A stretch of DNA of 64,000 nucleotides from positions 35,394,033 to 35,458,032 of the forward strand of contig OY720344.1 in NCBI GenBank assembly GCA_963082975.1, written 5' to 3'. The translations under genes and the position numbers were made by a program. This DNA is from Labia minor. Its lineage: Eukaryota > Arthropoda > Insecta > Dermaptera > Spongiphoridae. The notes under the pieces were generated by a model. It was not told the DNA's origin. It was given only the letters and a program-made list of their open reading frames with translations, and searched no databases. Shown here piece by piece: positions 9,378-22,160 of the stretch. Numbering within the stretch: position 1 is the stretch's first letter; every line of letters begins with the position of its first letter.

Positions 9378-10608
9378 GGATTTACAAAGTTTCCGGAACA
9401 TTTAAATATTATAATTTAGAAATAACAAAAAAAAAAAAATTGAATCTATGATTCGATAAATGATTTAAATAATTAAACTACATAATTTTTGATTCCATTT
9501 GAAAATGAATCTACTTATTTTTACAATTAATTTAATAGATGTCCAGTAACATGATATGCGAGTGAAAAAAACATTTTTAGTTGTAATCCAATCACAGGGC
9601 AGCCAATGATGAAACGGCCATCATTATTCATTTTGATTTCATTGCCTTGTCTGCTGTTGCCACATTTTATTCACATGGTTCATCTTTTATCACTTTACCC
9701 TAAAATATCCACAAAATACACTTTTCCTCCAATATATCATTTCATCAGTGGCATTCTGAATATAAAACATTTTATCTCATAAATAATGCTTGAAGCTTCA
9801 CTTCACCTTGATAGGTAATATATGCAAATTTTTATATTAGTTATCATAAGATTTTATTTTAAAATATATTTCTTATATCAGAATAGAATATAAGAATAGA
9901 ATTATAATAATATAGAATTATTATTCACGTATAAATTGAATAAATCAATATTGAAGATGAAACTTGCTTAAAGTATTGTAATATATATAAAGAGTAGAAA
10001 GGAAGAGGGGATACCTTATATTAAAATATCTAATAGAATAGAAATAGAAAAAAAATTTCAATAAAATACTGAAAAAAAATTATTTTATTATTTTATTTTT
10101 TATTCTTTCTATGTTAGTTTCTATGTTTTTTCTATATCTTAATACTTTAATTCTACCTCTACTGACGACATTAAAATAAATGAACAAACTAAAGTTTTAT
10201 ATTTATTAAAACATAACGTAATAAACATATATTTGCTTATACATTTAATATCGTATATATGTTTGTCTGCCTAAAGGTCTATGAATACTACTATATTCAT
10301 GTTACATAATCACTAATAAATATTAAAATATATTATTACTAAATTGTCTTTTCTGTTTATTCAGTCAACCCAACATACATAAACAGAATTAGAATTGGGC
10401 AACAAAGAGAGTTGAAAGTAAATAGCATGATTTTCTGAAAAGTCGAAATGGGGGAGTGAGAAATGTGTTCAGGTGAGAATTTCATCAACACAAGATTAAT
10501 CTACATATTATTCTTAGAACTAAAACTAAAAAGATCAAGATGCCCATAGCCTATAAAGAAATAAGAAAATATGTTTTATTCATTAAATTTTGATATCCTC
10601 CTCCCTCA
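9378..10608. other. AT-rich DNA, nothing identified
   Basis: No gene, RNA or transposon terminus recognised. Short T- and A-rich runs only. Confidence 0.55.
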
Positions 10609-11297
10609 TTTTTACCGACCGACGATAGTAAGGGAGGTATTGTTTTCACACCAAATTTCACATGTGGAGATTTTTACATATCTTCACGAATCATGCATTT
10701 TCTTAACAGAAAAAAGTATTTTTAGCATGATGTCTGTCCGTCCGTCCGTCCGTCTGTCCCAATAGATGTGTACAGCCTAAACGGCTGAACAGATTTTGAT
10801 GAAATTTGGTATATTTACTTAATGCATCAGTGGGATGAATTGATCAACTTTTGGTGCAAATCCGGAAACCGGAAGTGGTAGTATTAGCGATCGACGATAA
10901 GAAGGGAAGGGTTATTTTCACACCAAATTTCACACGAGGAGATTTTTTTACATATCACCACGAATGTATTGGTTTTTTATATATCACCACGAATCATACA
11001 CTTTGTATTGGTTTTATCCTCGGGAAAAATCATGTTCATTATGTTTTTCTTAATTTAAAATTATACGACGTCACCCAGCCCTTCATGACGTCACAGCCTC
11101 ATTATGATCACTGGCAACGCCGGCTACTTCAGCTATATATTATAAATAAAATAAAATTGAAAATATTTATGTTCTATCCATATCTGTTTTTTATTACATT
11201 AATAGATATATTAAAATTATTTGAAATTGTTTCTGTAGCTGGAAATTAATTTATTTCAAACCGTCGGTCGGTTCGGACCTGGCCACAGGTCAACTTA
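10609..11297 (+). mobile_element. HINE-B copy 1 (Helentron-associated, DINE-like)
   Basis: Starts TTTACCGACCGACGAT and has a GTCC/GTCT microsatellite at about 10735-10760. Near the end it has CGTCGGTCGG, the inverted copy of the 5' CCGACCGACG. It finishes with the hairpin GACCTG-GCCA-CAGGTC and AACTTA before T. Subterminal inverted repeats, a microsatellite core, a 3' stem-loop and insertion at T-T are the known hallmarks of Helentron-associated elements. The open frames inside are incidental. Confidence 0.65.
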
Positions 11298-11748
11298 TTA
11301 TGTATATTTAATAGGAAAATAATAAAGAATAAATAATAAAACTTTTTATACTAACTAATCCTTTCATGTTAGTCTGGAGGTATTAATATATAATTATTTC
11401 CTTAAAATAATTAATTTTAAATTTATTATTAAATATTTATTTAGGTATTATTATTAATTCCAATTATAATATATTATTATTGTACTATATATGTGTGTGA
11501 TAATAGAGAGATCTTAAGATATTATTTAAAATTTAATTTCTATAAATTATTATATAAATTATTATTATAATATGAATTAATAATAGTAAAATTAAAGGAA
11601 TTGGAATAAACATTATAGGTGACAGTGTCCAGTGCCTGAAAAACATCATGAATAATGTAATTTTCTGGTAGATCTTATTTTATATTAAGAAAATATTAAA
11701 GCCGTTTATGATAAGTTGATTATAATGAAATAAATAAATTATTATATT
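11298..11748. other. AT-rich DNA, nothing identified
   Basis: Nothing beyond A/T-rich low-complexity sequence. Confidence 0.55.
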
Positions 11749-11813
11749 AGAGTGGTTCTCAGCCTTTTTTTTACCGCGGCCTACTTTTAACGGTTTAAAA
11801 ATTGTGTAAAAAT

Positions 11814-12045
11814 CTGGAGTGTCTCCACTCGACTATTTGGCAATTTGAATTGGATTAAATAACATATATTAATTTAAATTAAATTAAATTAATTAAATTA
11901 TAAATTAAAATTAATAAATAATATTAATTAAACCAGCGCATGTTTGCCTCTTTGTTGATGGCACCACCTCACGTGTTGGAGCGTGAGATTTGCAATGTTA
12001 AAAAATTAATTCTGGTACTTTCAGCAAATAAATCAAGTTGAAATT
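11814..12045 (-). mobile_element. HINE-A 3' end fragment, inverted
   Basis: The reverse complement of the HINE-A 3' third: CTGGAGTGTCTCCACTCGACTAT through the CACGTG-like block to CTGGTACTTTCAGC. Just before it (11749-11813) is what looks like a hAT left end (AGTGGTTCTCAGCC) with no partner. With copy A1 at 12582 it makes a large inverted arrangement. Confidence 0.7.
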
Positions 12046-12581
12046 TTGAAAACTGGATATTATGGACATTTCTATAACAACAAAGCTAACATCCTAGTCA
12101 AATATTTTATATATTCTAAAAAATTTTAATACTTGAAGAAAAAAATATTTGGTATAATCGATTTATTAAAATAAATTATAAATATAATATAAACATACCT
12201 CGTGCTTTATTTTATCTTGATTAATATAAGTACATTTTTCAATGTACCTACTCGCATGTGTTAGTCAATTAAAAATTTATTTTCTGAATCACTTCATTCA
12301 TGATTTATTTTTAAAATTATTTTATTTAGTAAGAAAATCTTGATAAAGTTAATTTTCAAGATAAAATGCATATAAATTTTATTTTAAAAACAAAAAAAAA
12401 ATCAATTGAATTTGACTTAATGAGCATATTACTTCAAAAAATTTAAGCCATTTTGTTATCAATTATAAACATCATTATCACAAATTTAGTAAAAACAAAA
12501 TTAAAAAATAAAAATAAAATGAAATTAGTTTAGTAATAGTTTAATTAAAATTCACCATACCATTTATGTTTTAATTCGTAT

Positions 12582-13152
12582 TTTTTACTATCAGAGATAG
12601 TATTGCGATCTCGAAAATTTTCAATGTCGAGATTTTGATGTTTTTATAAGTTTTGAAGGTCCCTGAGTCATTTTTACTAAGGTTGAGAAAAATGTCTGTC
12701 TTTCTGTGTGTGTGTATGTAGACAAGATTACGAAAAAACGGTTTGAGCTAGAATAATGACATTTGGTACACGAATATTATTCAAAATTTGTAGTTTTCTA
12801 TCAATTTTTGAGAAATCTAGCTCATATTAATATACTCATACTACCATGTCTACCCTAAACTGACGCAAATAAAATAAAGATACATAATTGGTAGTTTTTC
12901 ACATGATTAAAAATTGAATAAAACTGCTATATAGAATTTCAGCTTGATTGAATTCCTGAAAGTACAGGAATTAATTTTTTAACATTGCAAATCACGCGCC
13001 AGCACGTGACGTGGTGTCATCAATAAATAGCCAAGCACGCGCTGGTTTAATAAATAATATTTATTAATTTTAATTTAATTAAATTTAATTTAAATATAAT
13101 ATATGTTATTTAATCCAAATCAAATTGCGAGATAGTCGAGTGGAGACACTCC
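12582..13152 (+). mobile_element. HINE-A copy 1
   Basis: Starts TTTTTTACTATCAGAGATAG, has a TGTGTGTGTATG core, ends GCGAGATAGTCGAG then hairpin TGGAG-ACA-CTCCA. It lacks a few bases of the 5' palindrome present in other copies. Non-coding. Confidence 0.75.
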
Positions 13153-13868
13153 AAATTTATTTTCTTTAATCTTTCCTTGTAAGTTGACAGACACAACCCT
13201 GTTTTATGTTTATTAACTTATAATATGTTTAAGTAAGAAAAAAATGTAATGTAGACGTAAATTAAAATTAAAAATTTGGCGGTAATGGATTGCGCCTCTA
13301 GTAGAAAATTCTTTTATCAATCTAGTAGAAATTTTTTTATCAATCAACTCAAAATACTATTTCTATATTTGTTTTTTTAAAATCAATTTTATGTATTTAT
13401 TCTAAATAATATCTATATAAAAATAAATAAATTAACATTAAAGGTAGAAAGTTTAAGCAAAGTGAATTTGTATAAAGCCTCAGGATTTGTTGTTGAAAGC
13501 CTGAATATCTAACACTTGATAAATTCCCATGCCACAATATACATTTCGTTCAAATCTGAAATAACACTATCCAAATCTACAAAATATTTGGTTATTTCTA
13601 TATAAAGTTAGTTGTCTATTTAGAATAATATTCCCAAAGCCAATATTATTTATCAATACTATATGTTTAATTTATAAATATGAATATAAGTAGATAATAA
13701 GATAGATTTAATATTTTATTTATAATGCAAGAAATTTAGCAAAATGAAATTTTTCACAGTGCTTATCACTTTTTATAGGAACTGTGAGCAAATTTAACTC
13801 ATTATGATTTATTATTATTGTTGTCATTATTTTTTCTAAATTTCAATTAAATTAATTAATTTATATAA
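13153..13868. other. AT-rich DNA, nothing identified
   Basis: No feature recognised. Confidence 0.55.
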
Positions 13869-13869
13869 A

Positions 13870-14590
13870 TATAACCTTTATTTTCTAATACAGTTTTTAT
13901 GAAATCCTCCCAACTCCCAATTCTTTCATGTTCCTTCTTACACTGTCCACCCACCTTGTTCTTGGTCTTCAAAGTGGACATTTCCCAAACGTTCTCCCCA
14001 TCAATATATTTTTCACCATTCTTTCTTCTCCAACGTGTCCTGCCCATCGCAATCTTCCCGATTTTATTATTCTATGTCTGGAAATGCATAGAGATCATGC
14101 AATCCATGCAGTGTCCGCTATTCCCCGATGACCTCATCTTTCTTTAGTCCATAAATGCTGCGAAGAATCCTATTCTCAATTATTTTAAATCTACTCTCAT
14201 TTTCCAGGGTCATCGACCATGCCTCACACCCATATAATAAAACCGGAAAAATAATTGTTTTATATATTTTAATTTTCATCGCCTTTGATAATAGTTTATA
14301 GTTTATTTACTGCATGATAACATACGTTACTCGATTCCAACCCCGATTTAAATTCTCTTCTCGATTATTATTATTCTTTGTGATTACAGAACCTAAGTAT
14401 TTAAATTTTTTTACATTTTCAAATTCTACATTTTGTATGTTAAACCTTTTGTGTGTTAATACTGTTTTTCTCTGTAATTAAATATTTTGTCTTAACACTA
14501 TTAATTTCAAGACCCACTTTTTTGTTTCGATTAATTTTTCTAAGCTACCTTTAATTGTAATTGCCAAATCTCCTTTTATATTTAAGTCGT
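13870..14590 (-). pseudogene. RTE-like LINE reverse-transcriptase C-terminal remnant
   Basis: On the minus strand the broken frame starts with 'DDLNIKGDLA', the Asp-Asp of the RT active-site block. It continues through 'CYHAVNKL', 'QHLWTKER', 'SGRLRWAGHV' and 'GKCPL...RPRTRWVDSVRRN'. This is the order found after RT motif C in RTE-type LINEs. Many frameshifts and stops are present. A solo LTR lies immediately upstream in the (TA)n next to the DD motif, cutting off the rest of RT. Confidence 0.75.
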
Positions 14591-14603
14591 CTATATATAT
14601 ATA

Positions 14604-15146
14604 TGTAGGGTTGGTGGCTTCGATAGTGAAGCAGATGTATTAAAAAATATCGTTTTTGAAGAAAAAGGTAGCAAAAATAATATCGTTTTTGATGAAAAGT
14701 ATTAGCAAAAAATATATCGTTTTTATTGAAAAGTGTAGCAAAAAATATATGGTTTTTGTTTAGAAATATTAGCAAAAAATATATACACAGATAAAAATAA
14801 ACGTCTTGGAAATCTTCGGTTCTTCGTTCTTCGTTCTTCGGATATGTTCTTCTTAACGTCTTGAATCACAACTGCTACTGGCAAGCTAGCCTGCTTCACG
14901 GCTTTTTATACCCGGCTGGCGACATCTAAGTGGAGTGGTGGGGACCCTCGACAACCAATAGCGTGCTAGGCGCTGAACGAAGACCCAATAGATGGCCAGC
15001 TTATTATAGCCAATCGTAAGCTTCTAAGAGGGGGTAGCGAGGTTTTAAATATATGTCCCGGCGCAACATGAATTTGCTTAGTCGCTCCGAGAACATCTTC
15101 ATGGGAAAATAATAAAATAAAATAAATTTCATTTTTTCAGATCCTA
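14604..15146 (-). mobile_element. Solo LTR of the DEK-Gag element family
   Basis: Reads TGTAGGGTTGGTGGCTTCG to CAGATCCTA, the reverse complement of the LTRs at 4038 and 7028. It differs by an extra ~30-bp repeat unit near its end and a shorter CAG run (one copy), so it is an older relative. It is flanked on both sides by TA runs. No internal region or second LTR is present, as expected after LTR-LTR recombination. Confidence 0.9.
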
Positions 15147-15166
15147 TATATATATAATTATATATA

Positions 15167-15624
15167 CAGGATTATTCAAAAAGAATGTGCAGATTGCAAG
15201 CATGTATTTCTTTCAAACTACAAAAGATGGAAACATGATTCTAACGTTAATGAATAGGGAAAAAATTACAATTTATTATTAGTACAGGCAAAAGTTCCAA
15301 TCATGGCCACATTTGCACATTGGCGATGTTGTTTGTTCTGATACAGACGATGTTATAGAACTCGTCATACCGTTGGTTGAGGAATTCTAAGTTCTTTGCT
15401 TGCTTGCGATGTGGATTTCTTTGTGCTTCTTTTGTAAAGTGTACGAATACTCTCGCCATTCTCGTTCGATGTACAAATGCGGCCTTGATTAGAACTTTTT
15501 TACCCGTACTAATAATAAATTGTAAGCTTTTCCTTATCCATTAACGTTAGAATCAAGTTTCCATCTTTTGTAGTTTGAAAGAAATACATGCTTGCTATCT
15601 GCACTTTCTTTTTGAATAACCTTG
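15167..15624. mobile_element. Tc1/mariner-type MITE with ~120-bp inverted repeats
   Basis: The ends CAGGATTATTCAAAAAG and (opposite strand) CAAGGTTATTCAAAAAG are flanked by TA. The arms run about 120 bp each, to TACTAATAATAAATTG. The minus-strand middle gives a decayed stretch ('LNQRYDEFYNIVCIRTNN') like a transposase C-terminus, which I place only tentatively. Confidence 0.75.
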
Positions 15625-15626
15625 TA

Positions 15627-16783
15627 TATATATATGTATAAATATAATAGTATAAAAAACTATGTCTATTATATTTTATATTTTATCAAATAAATTAATC
15701 GTTAATATATTTAAAAATGTTTAAGATACAAAATAATATATGATATTATTATATCTATTTCACAGGGTGGTCCCAAAATATATAAACAATTAAATTATTA
15801 TAAATAATTAAACAAATGTAACATCTAAATATGTAGATACTGATTTTATATTTATGAGTCATCTAAGTCTGAAAGGTAAAATTGTCAATTATACCTATAT
15901 ATTATTAAAATTTCAATTTATATCACATTAGAAATTTAAATAAAATTTTATACTTTTATGTATTATTTGTTCCTGGATTAATAATTAATAAATACTATAT
16001 AATAGGATATCGTATTGAATAATCCTTTTTAATCCCATTTTTGCATTGTTTTTTGTTTTGTTTTTTTGATTAAGATCAATTCTATTTTTTTTTTTTAAAT
16101 TAAAACGAAATTGAAAATTCATTTTTTTTAAATCAAAAACAAAGAACGTTTGACCGATCACAAGATGATTGAACCCGGATTCATTCATAAAATAGACCAA
16201 TCAAACCAAACCATTGTACCAAAATATATTTATATTTATATCTAAGATTGTGTTATGCAGCACAAGTGCGTGTTAACCGGGAATATTTCGCGTGAACGAT
16301 TTTGCGTATCTCGCCTCTCCAGGCAACTTAAGTAACCGAATTCGACAACGCCTCAATGCAAAAGAAAAGGGGCAGAAAATAAAAATAAATTTCAACAACG
16401 AGCTGTTATGGAAAAAAAGATAAAATCTAGATTATGAAGTGATGAAATTGCCAATAATAAACCTTTCAATGACACAAAGAATAAAAAAAAATTCAAAATA
16501 GAATGATCAGGAATTGAATTAATGGAGAGAATTGAACAAAAAATAAATAAATAAACAAAATTATTATTGTATTTAACATTTAATTTATTTATAATTTGTA
16601 GGTATTTTTTAAGGTTTGAAAAATATAGGAAACCAATACAGATCGATTATCTTTATAAATAGTATCTATGTGTTGATTTCAAAAAAATCCTTAGAGCGGT
16701 TTAATATTTCAAAAATATACAAATTTATATATATTATTATAACAATATACAATTTTTTTAAATCATTATTCAACATTTAAACT
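15627..16783. other. AT-rich DNA with a small GC-richer patch
   Basis: Mostly featureless. Around 16255-16375 is a more complex, CpG-containing patch (GTGTTAACCGGGAATATTTCG, then CTCGCCTCTCCAGGCAAC). The CTCTCCAGGCAA part recurs in the Helitron at 18400, so the patch may be Helitron debris. Confidence 0.4.
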
Positions 16784-17008
16784 TTTTACCGACTGACGAT
16801 AGTAAGGGAGGTATTGTTTTCACACCAAATTTCACATGTGGAGATTTTTACATATCTCCACGAATCATGCATTTTCTAAACAGAAAAAAGTATTTTTAGC
16901 ATGATGTACATTAATAGATATATTAAATTGTTTGAAATTGTTTCTGTAGCTGGAAATTAATTTATTTCAAACCGTCGGTCGGTTCGGACCTGGCCACAGG
17001 TCAACTTA
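16784..17008 (+). mobile_element. HINE-B copy 2, internally deleted
   Basis: Same 5' start (TTTTTACCGACTGACGAT) and 3' hairpin end as copy 1, but only ~225 bp. The region from the microsatellite to near the 3' end is lost. Confidence 0.75.
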
Positions 17009-17133
17009 TATTATTTTTATAACTATTATTACATTAATAATTAATAGTTAATACTCTTTAATTTGAAAACAAATTTTTTTCTTAATTTTTCCAAATGATA
17101 TTAACTATTCTAATAACTATATCATTAAAAAAA

Positions 17134-17785
17134 TAAGTTGACCTGTGGCCAGGTCCGAACCGACCGACGGTTTGAAATAAATTAATTTCGAGCTACAGAA
17201 ACAATTTCAAATAATTTTCATATATCTATGAATGTAATAAAAAACAGATATGGATACATAAATAATAAATATAAACATTTTTAATTTTATTTTATTTATA
17301 ATATATATGCAAGACCAGGCTGTGACGCCATGAATGGCTGGATGACGTCATATAATTTTAAATCAAGAAAAAACTAATAAATATGATTTTTCTCGAGGAT
17401 AAAACCAATACAAAGTGCATGATTCGTGGTGATATATAAAAAAATCTCCTTTGGTGTGAAAATAACCCTTTCCTTCCTATCGTCGATCGCTAATACTACC
17501 ACTTCCGGTTTCCGGAATTGCACCAAAAGTTGATCAATTCATCCCACTGATGCATTAAGTAAATATACCAAATTTCATCAAAATCGGTTGAGCCGTTCAG
17601 GCTGTACACATCTATACGGACGGACAGACGGACAGACGGACGGACAGACGGACGGACAGACATCATGCTAAAAATACTTTTTTCTGTTTAGAAAATGCAT
17701 GATTCGTGGAGATATGTAAAAATCTCCACATGTGAAATTTGGTGTGAAAACAATACCTCCCTTACTATCGTCGGTCGGTAAAAAT
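17134..17785 (-). mobile_element. HINE-B copy 3
   Basis: Reads ATAAGTTGACCTGTGGCCAGGTC on the plus strand, i.e. the 3' end inverted, and ends CGTCGGTCGGTAAAAAT. A GGACGGACAGAC microsatellite lies at about 17620-17660. It is arranged tail-to-tail with copy 2, 125 bp away. Confidence 0.75.
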
Positions 17786-18347
17786 TATTAAATAACAAAA
17801 TATAAATTTTAATAAGATTGGCAGAAAAATAATTAAAATATTTTATGAAAAATGTTATTATAATTATGAATAATATTTATAAATATTGATTTATTATATA
17901 TGAAACATAATATTATTTAAATATTTTAATTAAAATTTACCTCTGGGTTAATCATGTGCAATTAAGCAAAAATAATAATAATAATAATCAAATAGGAAGC
18001 TAATTTCAGATATGATCAAAGAGATATCAATACAAGCGATTTGTGCATTGTTTGGTCATGTAGTTCAAACGTAGTTATATATTCATTCATCCTTAGAATA
18101 AAACCTATTTCACTCACATTATCATATCATATATGAAGTGCATATGTCATATACAGAGGATATATTTATATATATATTATATAATAATATAATTAATTAT
18201 ATATAAGCACATGAATAGAATATTGCAAAAGTAATAATTCCCAAACACTTAGATTAAAGACATTTAAAATTTTAAATTAAATTTAATAATTAGTGAATTA
18301 ATTTTAAACAAAAAAATTATTCTAGATTCTAGATCATTACAACTATA
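17786..18347. other. AT-rich DNA, nothing identified
   Basis: Contains a short (AAT)n at about 17970-17990. No gene recognised. Confidence 0.55.
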
Positions 18348-19535
18348 TCTATAATAATAAAAGCAAGTGTAATGTGTGTGTCTGTTTGTCTGTCTGACCG
18401 AGCTCTCCAGGCAAATCTATCGCACGCAGGGACATGGAATTTTTAAACGGAAGCACAAAGGGGCTGGCCACCAGACCTCGAAGCCCGATTTTCGATTTTT
18501 TAATTAGAAAAATTTTAAAAAAATTATAAAGAATAATTAATTAAAAATAGTTTAGTTACCATACTAGATCATAGAGGCGCTGGTGGCGGTAATTTAAATT
18601 CTGAGCAATGTGCAGATAAAAATCTTTTTATATATCTATTGATATTTACAATATCTCAATTGATCTTATTGGCCTTTTAAACTTTGAAAACATTCACATT
18701 ACGGCTATAATTTAATACTATTAATTTTTAAGATTATGTGAGTAAATTATTTTAATTAAAAAAATTTGAACTCATAATTGGATTTTCACGTAAGATTTTA
18801 ATATAAAATATATTTTTTAATATTATTTTTATAGTAGTTTAGTGTTATGCTAATTTTATATTTTATTTTTATTTTGTTTACTTTGATTTTTTTTTAAATA
18901 AATTAATAACATTTAAAGTAGCATAAAAAAATTAATCGAGGCAGGAAAATTGATGGGATTTGAAATTAATAGTGATAAGACAAAATAATTAGTATCAGAG
19001 AGAATAATATTTGCAAAGAATTTAAATCGAGGTTGCAATCTGGAAATTATTATCAAAGGGGATCAAAATTATTAAATTATTAATTGTATTATATGGGTGG
19101 GAGGCATGGTCTATAACCCTGGGAGATGAGAGTAGATTCAGAGTATTTGAGAATAGGATTCTTCCCAGCATTTATGGGCCAAAGAAAGATGAGGACACCG
19201 GGGAATGGCGGAGACTGCATAACAAGGAATTGCATGACCTCTATGCATCTCTAGATATAGTTAGGGTTATAAAAGCGAGAAGGCTGGGATCGGCAGGGCA
19301 CATGGCTAGAATGGGAGAGGAAAAATATATTGGTGGGGAGTTCGATTGGAAAATGTCCGTTTGGAAGACCAATTGTGAACAGGGCGGACAATGTAGGAAG
19401 GAACGTGAGAGAGATGGGACAGGGTAGGAGTTAGATGGTTATAGCTCAGAATAGGGACACTCGGGGGGGGGGGGGTACAGGGGGCGTAGCCCCCGTCTAG
19501 ATGTGGAGAGCGCCGAAGGCGCTCGAAGCAGCTAG
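18348..19535 (+). mobile_element. Non-autonomous Helitron, 1.2 kb, carrying LINE sequence
   Basis: Starts TCTATAATAATAAAAGC after an A. Ends with the 7-bp stem GAGCGCC-GAA-GGCGCTC, then GAAGCAGCTAG before T. It has no Rep or helicase coding. A GTGTGTGTCTGTTTGTC run follows the start. From about 18925 to 19440 it holds a LINE fragment. Termini and A/T insertion context fit Helitron1-type elements. Confidence 0.8.
18925..19440 (+). pseudogene. LINE 3' coding remnant inside the Helitron
   Basis: Broken frame: 'KLLIVLYGWEAWS', 'RFRVFENRILPSIYGPKKDEDTGEWRRL' (split by frameshifts), 'LHDLYASLDI', 'AGHMARMGEEK'. This is the same RTE-like LINE C-terminus seen at 13.9 and 37.0 kb. It was either captured by the Helitron or inserted into it before mobilisation. 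Confidence 0.75.
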
Positions 19536-19619
19536 TAATCTATATAATAAAAATGTAAAAATTTGTATTCATATATAACATGTTTCAGGATCAGACTCTG
19601 TTCAAAACCTCAATATATA

Positions 19620-19870
19620 TATATATATATCTTATCTTATTATATTAGCAAAAATTGTATATACTTATACTTATATATATTTATATTTTTTAAATATTAA
19701 ACTCCTCTAAGGATTTTTTTGAAATTCACACCATAGATAATATTTATAAAGAAAAATTGACCTGTATTGGTTTTAGCCTCGGAAAAACAATCTTTGTTAG
19801 TTTTTTCTTAATTTAAAATATTAAATTTAAATGACGTCAGCAACGACGTCACATCATCCTTCTCATTAAG
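19620..19870 (+). repeat. Family D repeat fragment
   Basis: TCTTATCTTATTATATTAGC, then a TTTTTTTGAAATTCACACCATAGATA block and GACGTCA motifs. Related copies are at 26526 (+) and 31795 (-). The GACGTCA part is also shared with HINE-B interiors. It may be the 5' part of a Helitron-like element; no 3' end was found. Confidence 0.5.
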
Positions 19871-20712
19871 GAAATAATATGTTAAACAAAGTGTTTACTT
19901 CATTTACTAAAGTTTTAAATGAAGATATTTTTGAAATTTTTTAACTACTACTTATGTTTTTGATATTTAATTATTTAATTATTTTTTATGTATGAAATAA
20001 ACAAATAAATTACTTTTTTTTTATTAAAATTTGTTTTGTTAATAAATGTTTTTTCATAAGGTATTTATTTATAATTTAATATGTCCCCACTCTAAAAGTT
20101 ATATTTAACGTTGATCTATTATTACGAGAATTAAAATAAAAGTTTAAATTAAATTAAGAAATAAAAAATAATTTATAAAGTAAATTAATTAAAATAATAG
20201 TAATTAGATGATAAATTTATTCAGATTTCAAATCGAAATAGAGAACATTCGTTAAATCTTAATAATTTTTTTTACAACCATTAAAAGAGAATATTTTTGA
20301 AAATATAAAATCTATTAAATATTGCTCAATAAGCAAAAGAGGCAATTAGTCGCTAATTAATCGAAGGGTATTGCAGATGCGTAAATGAGACATGAAAGCA
20401 CTTTATGCTTAAAGAACATATCCCACTTTCACCAACTTCCATATCGTTATTTTTCTAATTTCTATTAATTAAGAAAGAATATATTTAAAAGGGGTTTATG
20501 TGTGTACTTTTCAATTAGACTTTTATAACTCATTATAAAATGGTATGATTATAGTAATTACTTAATCTTATAGAAATGAATTTCAAAGTTATTATCTGAC
20601 CCATGTGAAGTTTCTATTAAATTATAATAGGAGCAATTGTTAATCTAATTAATTTTTGCATTAAAATGGAATAAAAAAATTACAGTCTTCTGCACCTTTT
20701 CACTTTTGAAAA
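19871..20712. other. AT-rich DNA, nothing identified
   Basis: No feature recognised. Confidence 0.55.
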
Positions 20713-21401
20713 TCTATATATATAAAAGGCAATGTCTGTGTGTCTGTCTGTCTGTCTATAGACTCAAAAACTACCCGTCCGATTACGGTGAAACTTTCAG
20801 GAATTGTTGTGGGCATACCAAGGAAGGTTTTAGTGTAGTTAAATCCAAAATTAATTTATCCAAAATTAATTTAATTAGTAATATATTGCTAAAAATCTGT
20901 CGTGTCACAAAACTATCGACAGATGGCGCTACACATAATTTTCAAAATTCAAATATTTTAAATTTTTTTTAAACTTAATATTTCTAACTTAGTTTTACAA
21001 TACAATAATGAGACGGAATTGTTGTGTGTTAAATTAGATTTTATAAATTGAAAACCACACACATTAGTTATACTCTTAAGTTATTTAGTTTTATTGATCA
21101 CATATCTGGAAAAAATCATCTTCATTAGTTGTTTTTAATTTAAATGTATATATGTGACGTCACAGTTACCTCCTTTTAGATATATATCTATTCTAAAAAT
21201 AAAATTAAAAATATTTATATTATATTCATATATATGTAAAATAATAATCTCTATAAAATAAGAGAATATACTTATTCCGAAAACTGTTAATTAAAATGTA
21301 ATAACTATTAACAATTAATAAAGTAGAAATAATTTTCGAAAAATAAAAATGTAATAATTATTAACAAAAAAAATAAAAAATAAAAATAAATTATTAACAA
21401 A

Positions 21402-21714
21402 ATAAGTTGACCTGTGGCCAGGTCCGAACCGACCGACGGTTTGAAGTAAATTAATTTCCAGCTACAGAAACAATTTCAAATAATTTTAATATATCTATTA
21501 ATGTAATAAAAAACAGATATGGACATAACATAAATATTTTTAATTTTATTTTATTTGTAATACATATGTAAGACCAGGCTGTGACGTCATGAATGGCTGG
21601 GTGACTTCATATAATTTTAAATTAAGAAATATTCATGGAGATATGTAAAAATCTCCACATGTGAAATTTGGTGTGAAAACAATACCTCCCTTACTATCGT
21701 CGGTCGGTAAAAAA
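21402..21714 (-). mobile_element. HINE-B copy 4, internally deleted
   Basis: Both family-B ends are present (ATAAGTTGACCTGTGGCC and CGTCGGTCGGTAAAAA). The microsatellite core is missing. It is nested in the Helitron. Confidence 0.75.
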
Positions 21715-21954
21715 TAAAAATAAAAATGTAATAATAAAAAATAAAATTTCAATTATATTAATTTAATAAATTATTATTATTATTATTATTATTTTCACGT
21801 ATTAAACGGTATATTATTATTTGTAATAATTCCAATAAAAATAAATAAAAATAAAAACCAAAAAAAAAGTGCAATTAAAACTAAAATTTCAATTATATTC
21901 ATTTAATACATTATTATTATTATTATTATTAAGTGTTCAGTTATCATATACGTA

Positions 21955-22160
21955 GATATGTATGCAGACACACATGCAAATATTGGGAAACATCCGGTGG
22001 AAGACCAAAGATCAAGGTGGGTGGACAATGAAGGAAGGGACATGGGAGAGATGGGACAGGGTAGGATTTGGTTGTAGCTCAGGATAGGGACTCTTAGAGA
22101 AAAGTGGATGCTGCGGCTAAGAACTTTCGAAAACTGTATAGACACAGAGTTAGATAAATA
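21955..22160 (+). pseudogene. LINE 3' tail inside the second Helitron
   Basis: Contains 'RWVDNEGRD' / 'REMGQG'-type coding followed by the conserved tail GGTTGTAGCTCAGGATAGGG and a CGGCTAAGAACTTTCGA block. It is the same LINE part as in the first Helitron. Confidence 0.7.
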
